The position numbers were made by a program, and so were the translations under genes. Source: DAISJM01 sp036821485 (GTDB taxonomy: Bacteria; Verrucomicrobiota; Kiritimatiellia; CAIQIC01; JAGNIJ01). From it: a stretch of DNA of 64,000 nucleotides. Shown here piece by piece: positions 16,328-27,037 of this stretch. Position 1 is the stretch's first letter; each line of letters starts with the position of its first letter. The notes under the pieces are model-generated. The model did no database searches. It was not told where the DNA came from and worked only from the letters and a program-made list of their open reading frames with translations. The stretch is from assembly GCA_036821485.1 (NCBI GenBank), contig DAISJM010000012.1, positions 8,903 to 72,902 of the forward strand, given 5' to 3'.

Positions 16328-17385
16328 AACTGTTTCGACAAGATGACGGTCAGACGCCCGGCGCCGGGAAGACGCGCAAGCTGACGGCACAAGCGCTGGT
16401 CATCAGCATCGTCGTGCACATTATCTTTGTCCTCTCCGCCGCCTACCTCACGGTGTTGGTGATCCAGGGCCGCCAGAAGATGATGTTCGAGGGCAAGAAG
16501 AGTCCGTCGATTCCGGCCCGCAAGCTTGAACACAGCATTCGCGTGAAGCAGATGCAGAAGCAGGTGCGCAAGCCGCAGGTGTTGCAGCGGCTGGTGACCG
16601 AGGCCCCGTCGAAAGTGGCGCTGCCGCAGATGCCGGACATGAAGACGCCGGACATCAAGAACATGCGCGACACCCCGCTGCTCGGAGCGCGCGCGGGGCA
16701 ACTGGGTGGATTGACGGGGGCGGGGGGTGGGGCGGGTCGCGGGTTGACTGGGGGTACCGGCTATTCCGACACCAAGTTCTTCGGGGAAAACGTGCGCACG
16801 CGGGCGGTTTGCATTTGCATGGACATCAGCCCGAGCATGGTGGCCAAGGGCGTGGTGCAGGACGTTACGACAGAAACTATCACGATGATGCAGGCGATGA
16901 ATCCCGGCACGAAGTTCAACATCATCGTGTTTGTGGATGGGGCCGAGGCCTTCGCGCCGCAAATGGTGTTTGCGACGCAGGAAAACAAGGACAAGGCACT
17001 GGCCTGGCTCAAGCAGCCGTTCGATGGACGCCGCCAGGGCAACCGGCGCGGCTATTCCGGAAGCACTCCGTCGGAAGCGATTCGCGTGGCGGTCGAGATG
17101 GGGTGCGACACGATGTTCGTGCTATCGGACGATCCGCCGTACCTGAAGCAGGGCGATTTTCAAAACGGCGTGGAGATCGCGGACCACATGGACCAGATTC
17201 TAAGCTTTGTGAAGGATATTGAGAAGACCACGGGCCGGTCGGTGAGGATCAGCTCGATCCTGTACTGGCCGATCAAGTTCAAGCAGGTTAAGAGCATACC
17301 CGAAGAGAAGCTCAAGAAAGCCTCCGACTTTTACAAATCTGTCGCCCGCACCACGGGTGGTCGAAGCCAAGTTGTTTATCGTTAA
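16324..17385 (+). CDS. Membrane-anchored VWA-domain protein in the TonB position of an Exb operon
   Basis: A 353-residue protein starting at TTG 16324 inside the exbD stop. A TonB-like N-terminal anchor is visible (residues about 19-45, ALVISIVVHIIFVLSAAYL with the His typical of TonB helices). A basic helical linker follows (RKLEHSIRVKQMQKQV), then a Gly-rich hinge. A von Willebrand factor A domain begins at ICMDISPSM (MIDAS DxSxS near residue 167) and runs to the C-terminus. No TonB C-terminal domain is present. Inference: ExbB/ExbD move this protein and the VWA domain binds a partner through a metal ion. The operon's TPR proteins are candidate partners. Confidence 0.85.
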   Translation: MKLFRQDDGQTPGAGKTRKLTAQALVISIVVHIIFVLSAAYLTVLVIQGRQKMMFEGKKSPSIPARKLEHSIRVKQMQKQVRKPQVLQRLVTEAPSKVALPQMPDMKTPDIKNMRDTPLLGARAGQLGGLTGAGGGAGRGLTGGTGYSDTKFFGENVRTRAVCICMDISPSMVAKGVVQDVTTETITMMQAMNPGTKFNIIVFVDGAEAFAPQMVFATQENKDKALAWLKQPFDGRRQGNRRGYSGSTPSEAIRVAVEMGCDTMFVLSDDPPYLKQGDFQNGVEIADHMDQILSFVKDIEKTTGRSVRISSILYWPIKFKQVKSIPEEKLKKASDFYKSVARTTGGRSQVVYR

Positions 17386-17400
17386 TACAAGGAGGTCATC

Positions 17401-17715
17401 ATGAGAACGTTGGTTCTGGTTGGGCTTGTCGTGGCGGTCTTCGTTGGCGTCGGGGTTTCACGGGTGGATGCGACGCAGTATTTCACCACACAACAGTCGG
17501 TTCGTGCCTATGCGCTCAACGACTGGAGCTTCTTGACGGCGTGGGACCTGTCGAACGGCCAACTCCAGATTTCACCCGACTGGTACAACGGCACGTATGT
17601 ATGGAATTGGACCATGCAGTATCATCAGCACTGGTTTGCACTGTTTGTCTATGACGATGGTACGGGACAGACGCGCGAGCTATGCTGGGTCTATTCTCAG
17701 GATCATATCCAGTAG
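17401..17715 (+). CDS. Small secreted protein, first of a tandem pair
   Basis: A 104-residue protein with a signal peptide (MRTLVLVGLVVAVFVGVGVSRVDA) and a mature part rich in Trp and Tyr (NDWSFLTAWDL, DWYNGTYVWNW, YDDGTGQTRELCWVYSQDHIQ). It starts at 17401 behind AAGGAGG, 15 bp after the VWA gene stop. The next gene encodes a paralogue of the same length. I do not recognise the family. The position suggests a secreted partner or substrate of the Exb/VWA system, but this is only proximity. Confidence 0.75.
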   Translation: MRTLVLVGLVVAVFVGVGVSRVDATQYFTTQQSVRAYALNDWSFLTAWDLSNGQLQISPDWYNGTYVWNWTMQYHQHWFALFVYDDGTGQTRELCWVYSQDHIQ

Positions 17716-17840
17716 TAATCATTGGGCCGTGTTGAACCTGTCTTCCAACCTTGACACTGCGGTCGGGGAGTGTTAATCCAACACCTAAGATGACGCGCAT
17801 GCATTGGCGTTGTCGGCTTATACAAAAGGAGGGGATTATC

Positions 17841-18155
17841 ATGAGAGGTTTCTTGGTTGCCGCAATTGTCGCGGCGGTCTTGGTGTGCGTCTTGGTTCCG
17901 CAGGTGAATGCGAGTCAGTATTTCCCGGTGTCGCAGATTTCCCGCGGTTACGCGATTAACGACTGGAGTTTCATGACGGCGTGGAATCTGGCCAGCGGCA
18001 CACAGCAAGTTTCGTCGGACTGGTATAACGGCGCGTATCTTTTCTACTATGATCGGCCCTATTACCAGCAGTGGATCGCACTCTTCATCTACGATGACGG
18101 CACGGGTCAGACTCGTGAACTGGCGTGGTCCTATTCCCAGCAGCATATCCAGTAA
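17841..18155 (+). CDS. Small secreted protein, second of a tandem pair
   Basis: A 104-residue protein starting at 17841 behind a strong AAAGGAGGGG ribosome site. A signal peptide ends near VPQVNA. The mature part aligns without gaps to the preceding gene: 50 of 81 residues are identical by my count, including the closing YDDGTGQTREL-W-YSQ-HIQ. Unlike the first copy it lacks the Cys before the last Trp (Ala instead). A recent tandem duplication under selection is the simplest reading. Family not recognised. A hairpin about 55 bp downstream may end the transcript. Confidence 0.75.
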   Translation: MRGFLVAAIVAAVLVCVLVPQVNASQYFPVSQISRGYAINDWSFMTAWNLASGTQQVSSDWYNGAYLFYYDRPYYQQWIALFIYDDGTGQTRELAWSYSQQHIQ

Positions 18156-18208
18156 GAACCATGCGTGGATAACCCGTTGCAGTTTGCGACGGTGAATACG
18201 GTTTGGGA

Positions 18209-18240
18209 AGCCCGACGGCGACGTGCGTTACCGTCGGGCT
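18209..18240 (+). terminator. Hairpin after the tandem secreted-protein genes
   Basis: Perfect 10-bp arms AGCCCGACGG and CCGTCGGGCT with a 12-nt loop, followed by CTCCGTT. The T-tract is poor, so termination efficiency is uncertain. Confidence 0.55.
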
Positions 18241-18295
18241 CTCCGTTGAGACCCGATGTACGGATTCGATCTGCGCCCGACATGGGAGGGTTGTT

Positions 18296-19252
18296 TTGAA
18301 CCGATCTTTGCCGAAGTTTCTCCCCGTCTTGCTTGTTCTGAGTTTCTGTTCTGCTTTCGCGCAGGATGAGCCGCCGCAGTTGCCAGCCGACGCGGAAGGC
18401 TTGGCCGCGTCCGGTTCCAGCAGCACGTTCAATTACTGGCGCAGCAGTCCGACCAGCGAGTACTACGTGGTGCAGTCGGCGGTCAGCACGGGGTTCACGT
18501 TCATGGTGTCGGACAATTTCCTCGGGCTGGTGCTGAGGAGCGCGCCGGTGGATGACAAGACCCGCCTCAGCATGCTCGCGCAGTACCCGTTCTTCATGAA
18601 TGCGCTCTACACCGACCGCATGAACACGAACTACCCGGCGGCCGATCGGTCGTATGACAAGCCATTCGAAACGGTGGAGGCCGACGGGCTATCCATCGTG
18701 CAGGATGACATGGCGTCGCCCTATGTCCGCGTGCGCGTGGTCAATCCGGACGGCACCATCGAGGAATTCAGCGTCAATCGCGATCTCGTGGACCGGATTC
18801 TTGCCGAGCAGGATTGGGAAACGACGAACTTGGTTGGCGCACTGCGGTCCTATCCGTATCGCCTGCCCGAAAATGCCCGCGCGAATTTCCGTTATCTCAC
18901 GAAGGCGCAGATCATCGAAATGGCCGAGTCGGTGCCCGGCGTGGCCAAGCAGGAATTCGTGAAGACGCGGCGGCTCTACTCGCAGCCGCATCTTGCACCG
19001 GCCATGTCCAACGCTGCCGTGGTGGCGGCTGAAAACACACCGGCCGAACCCTTTGCCCCGCCTGCGCCGACGGCCGCCCGCGAGACTGCCGTTGCGGCCG
19101 CGAAGGTTGGTACAGATTCAGAATCTCCAGCCGAACCGGCGAAGTCCCCGTCCAACGAATCGGGAAGGGGGCGGTGGGTCGCCTTGGGGGCGATCCTGTT
19201 GGCCTGCGTGGGCGTTGCCTTCGCGCTCGGCAGGCGGTCGGGCCAGCGCTAG
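18296..19252 (+). CDS. Secreted protein with C-terminal membrane anchor, unknown function
   Basis: A 318-residue protein. I chose TTG 18296 because GGGAGGG lies 5 bp before it and it opens directly into a signal peptide (NRSLPKFLPVLLVLSFCSAFAQ). The mature domain has no motif I recognise (STFNYWRSSPTSEYYVVQS). A Pro/Ala-rich linker and a single membrane helix (GRWVALGAILLACVGVAFALG) with a basic end (RRSGQR) follow. Topology would put the main domain in the periplasm, held to the inner membrane by its tail. It follows the small secreted proteins but is separated by a hairpin. Confidence 0.7.
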   Translation: MNRSLPKFLPVLLVLSFCSAFAQDEPPQLPADAEGLAASGSSSTFNYWRSSPTSEYYVVQSAVSTGFTFMVSDNFLGLVLRSAPVDDKTRLSMLAQYPFFMNALYTDRMNTNYPAADRSYDKPFETVEADGLSIVQDDMASPYVRVRVVNPDGTIEEFSVNRDLVDRILAEQDWETTNLVGALRSYPYRLPENARANFRYLTKAQIIEMAESVPGVAKQEFVKTRRLYSQPHLAPAMSNAAVVAAENTPAEPFAPPAPTAARETAVAAAKVGTDSESPAEPAKSPSNESGRGRWVALGAILLACVGVAFALGRRSGQR

Positions 19253-19271
19253 AGTACTTTAAGAAAAGTTA

Positions 19272-19343
19272 TGGCCACAAAGAGGCACAAGAAAGCACAG
19301 AAAGGCCATGTTTCTTTGCGCCTCTTGTGCATTTTCGTGGCTA
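19272..19343. repeat. Imperfect inverted repeat (GGCCACAAAGAGGCACAAG type)
   Basis: The left arm begins TGGCCACAAAGAGGCACAAG and the right arm ends CTCTTGTGCATTTTCGTGGC, forming an imperfect long hairpin. Such 'GCCACAAAGA..CACAA' palindromes recur between genes in many PVC genomes as non-coding repeats; that comparison is from memory. No coding sense. Confidence 0.6.
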
Positions 19344-19377
19344 CGCCGAATCAGAAAACGCTCTAGGATGTCTTTCC

Positions 19378-20190
19378 ATGGATGATTTCGAGAAGGCGGT
19401 CCGCGAACTCCTCAAGCCCATTGAGGGGACCTTTGCCTATGAGGCGATGGTCAAAAACCACCTGAACACGGAGAAGTACCGCCCGTGGGTGGAGGCGATC
19501 GACACCTATAAGCCGGTCAAGGGCAGCATCGTGTTGAGTTCGGGATGCGGTACAGCGAATGACCTGGTGGCTTTTCTGGATAAGGGAGCGGCGCAGGTGT
19601 GCGGCGTTGAGGTGGAAGCCGACCAGGTGCGGGTGGCGCAGCTGCGGTTTGCGAATGATGCGCGGCGCGACCGCGTCGAGGTGGTGTTGTACGATGGGCG
19701 GTCGTTGCCGTATGGCCGCGAGCAGTTCGATATCATCTTCAGCATCCACGTGATTGAGCACGTTGTTCACGTCCGCGCCTATCTTGAAGAGCTGTTCCGG
19801 GTGCTCAAACCGGGCGGCATTGTATTCCTGGATTTCCCCAACCGGTTTCACCGCATCGAGCAGCATACGGGGCTCTCGCGCGTTCACCTGCTGCCGCATC
19901 GGTTGCGCGAGGTCGTGTTGGCGGGTGCGCTGAAGCCGGCGATGAAGAGGCGGTTGAGCGAACACGCGGCCCAGAAACTCAACGCCTTGCGGGGCATGCG
20001 GCCCCCATATCCGTGGCAGGTGACGTGCGCATGCAGAAGTTTGGGGAAGCGTCACCACGTGGTGGTCGAGGAGGCTTTCCTGCATGACTACGGAGTGCGC
20101 AAGATTCCGTTCAGCAAGGCATGGCGGAGCCCGTTCGACATCTTCCGAAACCTCACCACCTGCCGGATGATCCTGAGGAAGAAGGGGTAG
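19378..20190 (+). CDS. Class I SAM-dependent methyltransferase
   Basis: A 270-residue methyltransferase. The SAM-binding motif I is GSIVLSSGCGTANDL (near residue 60), then an acidic residue in VCGVEVEADQV, then FDIIFSIHVIEHV and VLKPGGIVFLDFPNRFHRIEQH, as in UbiE/SmtA-type enzymes acting on small molecules or envelope sugars. The ATG at 19378 starts right after the inverted repeat; the open frame upstream runs into non-coding repeat and is not used. The substrate cannot be deduced. It is convergent with the NifA-like gene, with that gene's terminator between. Confidence 0.85.
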   Translation: MDDFEKAVRELLKPIEGTFAYEAMVKNHLNTEKYRPWVEAIDTYKPVKGSIVLSSGCGTANDLVAFLDKGAAQVCGVEVEADQVRVAQLRFANDARRDRVEVVLYDGRSLPYGREQFDIIFSIHVIEHVVHVRAYLEELFRVLKPGGIVFLDFPNRFHRIEQHTGLSRVHLLPHRLREVVLAGALKPAMKRRLSEHAAQKLNALRGMRPPYPWQVTCACRSLGKRHHVVVEEAFLHDYGVRKIPFSKAWRSPFDIFRNLTTCRMILRKKG

Positions 20191-20218
20191 GAGAGGCTTT
20201 GGTGATGTCTTCGCCACG

Positions 20219-20254
20219 AAAAAAAAGGAAGACGGACGGCTCGGAGAGCCGTCC
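20219..20254 (-). terminator. Rho-independent terminator of the nadE-regulator transcript
   Basis: Perfect 9-bp arms GGACGGCTC and GAGCCGTCC with a 3-nt loop. Read on the minus strand a tract of eight T's follows. It lies 25 bp beyond the stop codon of the NifA-like gene. Confidence 0.88.
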
Positions 20255-20278
20255 CTACCAAGATGGCCTCGGAGCCGC

Positions 20279-21847
<1,569 letters not shown>

Positions 21848-21868
21848 CAAGTTCTGTCTCCTTCGGCA

Positions 21869-23584
21869 TCACTGCGGTCGCGTCTGCTCGCTATACAGGT
21901 TTGTGATCGGCATGCGTCGGTCGCGTCCGAAAGCCTTGGGCGTGATCTTGATGCCCGGGGCGCCCTGTCGCCGCTTGTACTCATTGCGGTCCACCATCCG
22001 GATCACTTTCCGCACGAGGTCCGGCGCGAAGCCGTCGGCGACAATGTCGTCGATGCCCTTGTCGCACTCGATGTAACGTTCCAGGATGGGATCGAGCACA
22101 TCGTAAGGCGGCAGGGAATCGGTATCCTTCTGATCGGCGCGCAGTTCGGCCGTGGGCGGGCGCGCTATGGTGGCGGGCGGGATGACCTCGCCCCGGGCGG
22201 CGTTGCGCCATTTGGCCAGCTCAAAGACCAGCGTCTTGGGAACATCCTTGATGACGGCGAATCCGCCGACCATATCTCCGTAGAGCGTGCAGTAGCCCGT
22301 GGCCAATTCGCTCTTGTTGCCCGTGGTGAGCACCAGCCATCCAAACTTGTTCGACAGCGCCATCACGATATTGCCGCGGATGCGGGCCTGCAGATTCTCC
22401 TCGGTGATGTCGGCCGGGCGGTTCTTCCAAAGGTGCGCAAGCTCGGAGAGATATGTTTCCTGCAGGTGCTGGATGGGCACCTTGGAGCATTCGATGCCGA
22501 GATTTCTGGCCACCAGAAGGGCGTCGCTCAACGTCTCATCGGACGAGAATTTCGAAGGCATGGTGATGCCGGCGACGCGGTTCTTGCCGAGGGCATCCAC
22601 GGCCAGTGCGGCGACAAGCGCGGAATCAATGCCGCCGCTCAGTGCGACAACGACCTTGCTGAAGCCGTTCTTGTCGACGTAGTCGCGAAGGCCAAGCGTC
22701 AGGGCTGCGTAGACCTCGGCGAGATCTTCGAGCGGAGTGGTCATACGCAACCCAACCGGGGATGAGATGGCGTTCTGCCATGGCGGTGCGATGTGCACTT
22801 CGTCGATGCCGGCTGCCCCTGCGTTCGAGGGTTCGACCTGGGTTCCGATCGGGATCTGAACAAACAGGAGGTCTTCGTCAAACTGGCTGGCGCGCGCGAG
22901 GAGTTTGCCGTCGGCTCCGAGGGCCATGCTGGCGCCATCGAACACAAGTTCATCCTGGCCGCCGACGATGTTGCAATAGAGCAGGGGAGCCTGCAGCATG
23001 CCGGCGGTTTTTCGGAGCACGCCTTCCCGGAGGCCAAGTTTGCCGCGGTGGTAGGGCGAAGCGGAGAGGTTGACCAACGCGTCGAGCCCGGCGTTTTGCA
23101 GGGCGGTGCAGGGCGCATCCTCGACGGCCCAGGAATCTTCGCAGATGTGCAGCCCGATGCGGATGCCGTCGACGTTCAGCACCATCGGTTGTGGGCCGGG
23201 ATCAAAGACGCGCTTCTCATCGAATACCCCGTAATTCGGCAGAGCCATTTTCGCATAGGTGGCCACGATCCGGCCGCCGGCAAAAACAACCGCTGCGTTG
23301 CAGGCTTTCGTCTCCGTCGGCAGGGGCGTGCCGACGATGACCAAGGCATTCTTCGGCAACTCGGCGGCGAGGCGCTGCACCTGCTTCGCGCAATCCTGCA
23401 GAAAGTGCCGCTTGATCACCAGATCCTCGGGTGGATAGCCCGACACGGAAAGTTCGGGAAACACCACAACCTGTGCGCCGCGCGATACCGCTTCGGCGGC
23501 AGTGCGGACGATCTTCGCCGCGTTGGGAATCAGTGCCCCCACTGCCTGATTTATCTGCGCCAACGCTATGGTCAATTTCTTCAT
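21869..23584 (-). CDS. nadE: Glutamine-dependent NAD+ synthetase
   Basis: Final step of NAD synthesis, using glutamine as ammonia donor. The 571 residues comprise a nitrilase-type glutaminase (catalytic Glu44 in VVFPELSVSGYPPED, Lys in YAKMALPNYGVFDEKR, Cys near 145 in GLHICEDSW) and an ATP-pyrophosphatase synthetase domain (VALSGGIDSAL near 297, TGNKSELATGYCTLYGD). The ATG at 23584 gives the normal start; an in-frame GTG at 23617 is possible, and neither has a clear ribosome site. A palindrome TTACATTTTTGTAGC sits immediately before the ATG, like those at amt and glnN. The NifA-like regulator follows 21 bp later. Confidence 0.95.
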   Translation of the reverse strand: MKKLTIALAQINQAVGALIPNAAKIVRTAAEAVSRGAQVVVFPELSVSGYPPEDLVIKRHFLQDCAKQVQRLAAELPKNALVIVGTPLPTETKACNAAVVFAGGRIVATYAKMALPNYGVFDEKRVFDPGPQPMVLNVDGIRIGLHICEDSWAVEDAPCTALQNAGLDALVNLSASPYHRGKLGLREGVLRKTAGMLQAPLLYCNIVGGQDELVFDGASMALGADGKLLARASQFDEDLLFVQIPIGTQVEPSNAGAAGIDEVHIAPPWQNAISSPVGLRMTTPLEDLAEVYAALTLGLRDYVDKNGFSKVVVALSGGIDSALVAALAVDALGKNRVAGITMPSKFSSDETLSDALLVARNLGIECSKVPIQHLQETYLSELAHLWKNRPADITEENLQARIRGNIVMALSNKFGWLVLTTGNKSELATGYCTLYGDMVGGFAVIKDVPKTLVFELAKWRNAARGEVIPPATIARPPTAELRADQKDTDSLPPYDVLDPILERYIECDKGIDDIVADGFAPDLVRKVIRMVDRNEYKRRQGAPGIKITPKAFGRDRRMPITNLYSEQTRPQ

Positions 23585-23585
23585 C

Positions 23586-23630
23586 GCTACAAAAATGTAA
23601 CATCCGGGGAGGTGCACTACAACATTTTCC
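23586..23630. promoter_or_regulatory. Paired palindrome motif at the nadE start
   Basis: Read on the minus strand, TTACA-TTTT-TGTAG (centre 23593.5) lies next to the nadE ATG. A weaker copy, CTACA-ACAT-TTTCC on the plus strand (centre 23623.5), lies 30 bp away. Same motif and spacing as at amt, glnN and purF, but no sigma-54 promoter is visible here, so it may act as an operator. Confidence 0.45.
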
Positions 23631-23672
23631 GCGCGCGCAAGCGATGGCCCGAAGCGGGGCGCATGGGTGGAC

Positions 23673-24338
23673 TCAGGCCTTCTTCTGTTCTGACATGGCC
23701 ATGAGGCTGAGCATGAGATGGGTGGACGTTTCGATTACAGGACCGCCGAGGCCGTCGGCCGCGAGTTTATTGAATGGCCCTTCTCCGAAATGAAGACCGC
23801 TGGGGGTGAGTATGTTGATGCGCGCATGACCGCGGGCGGGTGCCGGCGGGCGGGCTTTTCCCCATGGACCGATCTGGTCCACGATATCCTTGGCGGTGCC
23901 CAGCAACTCGTCGATCTGTGCGTCGAGGGTGTGGTCGGGGGCCTCCCATATGACGGCTGCCCCGCTGTAGTTGAAGTAGCGCGCGCTATGATCGGCATAG
24001 GCGGCGACGATATCCAAGCCCTGTTCGAGGGAGACTTCGACCATGACGCCGTAGACGTACTTGGCGACCTTCGGACCGGGCTGCAGGCCCAACTCCCTTA
24101 GGAAGTGCCAGGCCTGGAGATAGTGGCGGGATTCAAGTGCCGGCATGCCCAGTATCTGCTGCAGCAGTTGAATTGTGCGGAACTTGTCGCCCGACTTCAG
24201 ACATGCCCGGGCTGCGGCAAAAGAGGTCCACGGTTCGTTGGTGGTTTGGACGGATGCGTTCGGCCACTCGGAGAAGGGGAGATCGCCAAAGAGCGTATCC
24301 CTGATATTCGCAGGCTGTTTCCCCGGCAGACTGCACAT
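23673..24338 (-). CDS. Conserved protein of unknown function
   Basis: A 221-residue soluble protein starting at ATG 24338 behind AAGGAGGG. Its N-terminal half looks helical (RTIQLLQQILGMPALESRHYLQAWHFLRELG). The C-terminal half contains ARYFNYSGAAVIWE and GHARINILTPSGLHFGEGPF, which look like a conserved surface or binding segment. There is no signal peptide and no membrane helix. I do not recognise a named family, though the second half has the feel of a widespread uncharacterised protein. It lies 88 bp upstream of nadE on the same strand and could share its transcript, and it follows the glutamine synthetase terminator. Confidence 0.7.
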   Translation of the reverse strand: MCSLPGKQPANIRDTLFGDLPFSEWPNASVQTTNEPWTSFAAARACLKSGDKFRTIQLLQQILGMPALESRHYLQAWHFLRELGLQPGPKVAKYVYGVMVEVSLEQGLDIVAAYADHSARYFNYSGAAVIWEAPDHTLDAQIDELLGTAKDIVDQIGPWGKARPPAPARGHARINILTPSGLHFGEGPFNKLAADGLGGPVIETSTHLMLSLMAMSEQKKA

Positions 24339-24437
24339 GACACTGCCCTCCTTGACTCTCACGCCAGCGTCGATGCAACGCGCCCATTGTGGCACGAGCA
24401 TGCGGGAGGGTCAACGCGGGGGAGAGGGGTGGACGCG

Positions 24438-24469
24438 AAAAGGCCCGCAGCGTGAGCCGCGGGCCTTTT
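24438..24469 (-). terminator. Terminator after glutamine synthetase (symmetrical)
   Basis: Perfect 11-bp arms AAAAGGCCCGC and GCGGGCCTTTT around a 10-nt loop. Because it is A-rich on one side and T-rich on the other it can act in both directions; it ends the glnN message 23 bp beyond its stop. Confidence 0.9.
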
Positions 24470-24492
24470 CTTCCGTATGGGGTTTGATCAGG

Positions 24493-26667
<2,175 letters not shown>

Positions 26668-26780
26668 GTCAGGCTCCTGTTGTTCCTTCCCTCAGTGGTC
26701 CTATGCTTTTACCTTGTCTCTCCGCAAAAGCAACACGCCCTCGCAGGATAGACATTCCTGTTCTTGTGCCGCACTGTCTA

Positions 26781-26795
26781 GCAGCCGCCGTGCCA
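26781..26795 (-). promoter_or_regulatory. Sigma-54 promoter of glnN
   Basis: Minus-strand TGGCACGGCGGCTGC: TGGCAC-N5-CTGC with exact GG-N10-GC spacing. It is nearly identical to the amt promoter (13 of 15 bases plus conserved elements). Confidence 0.87.
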
Positions 26796-26886
26796 ACCCG
26801 GGGGACACGTCATCAAATATGGGCATAACACATTGCAGCTAAACATATTAGGAGAATCACATTCCTTGCGTATGTTCCGTCTTTGA

Positions 26887-26932
26887 CCACAATAGCGTAG
26901 TTCAAATGTCATTCAAATTACAAAATTGTAAT
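26887..26932. promoter_or_regulatory. Paired palindromic enhancer-like sites upstream of glnN
   Basis: The far site is ATTACAA-AA-TTGTAAT, a perfect 7-bp inverted repeat (centre 26924.5). The near site, CCACA-ATAG-CGTAG (centre 26893.5), is a weaker copy 31 bp away. Their centres lie 143 and 112 bp from the -12 GC, matching amt (143 and 113). Confidence 0.65.
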
Positions 26933-27037
26933 ACAGGTATGCTTGGGGCATGAACACTTGGGGAGGGGCGGGAGGGCGGGTGTGGTTCCGGACTTGGTGT
27001 TGTTGCATCTTTCGGTGGACCGTGGTGAACTCAGTGC

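Larger units (their letters stand above)
26668..27037. other. Intergenic control region of glnN
   Basis: No gene seen. It contains the sigma-54 promoter (26781-26795) and two palindromic sites (26887-26900, 26917-26932). The part next to the plus-strand barrel gene (26940-27037) shows no promoter I can defend. Confidence 0.6.

Noticed and set aside
19174..19377. Upstream extension of the methyltransferase frame
   Set aside because: It runs back through the inverted repeat and into the end of the previous gene; the ATG at 19378 starts the recognisable domain.
26907..26922. TGT-N10-ACA, the classical NifA enhancer rule, upstream of glnN
   Set aside because: It occurs by itself only once, is not repeated at amt or purF, and overlaps the TTACA-N4-TGTAA palindrome that explains the conserved spacing better.
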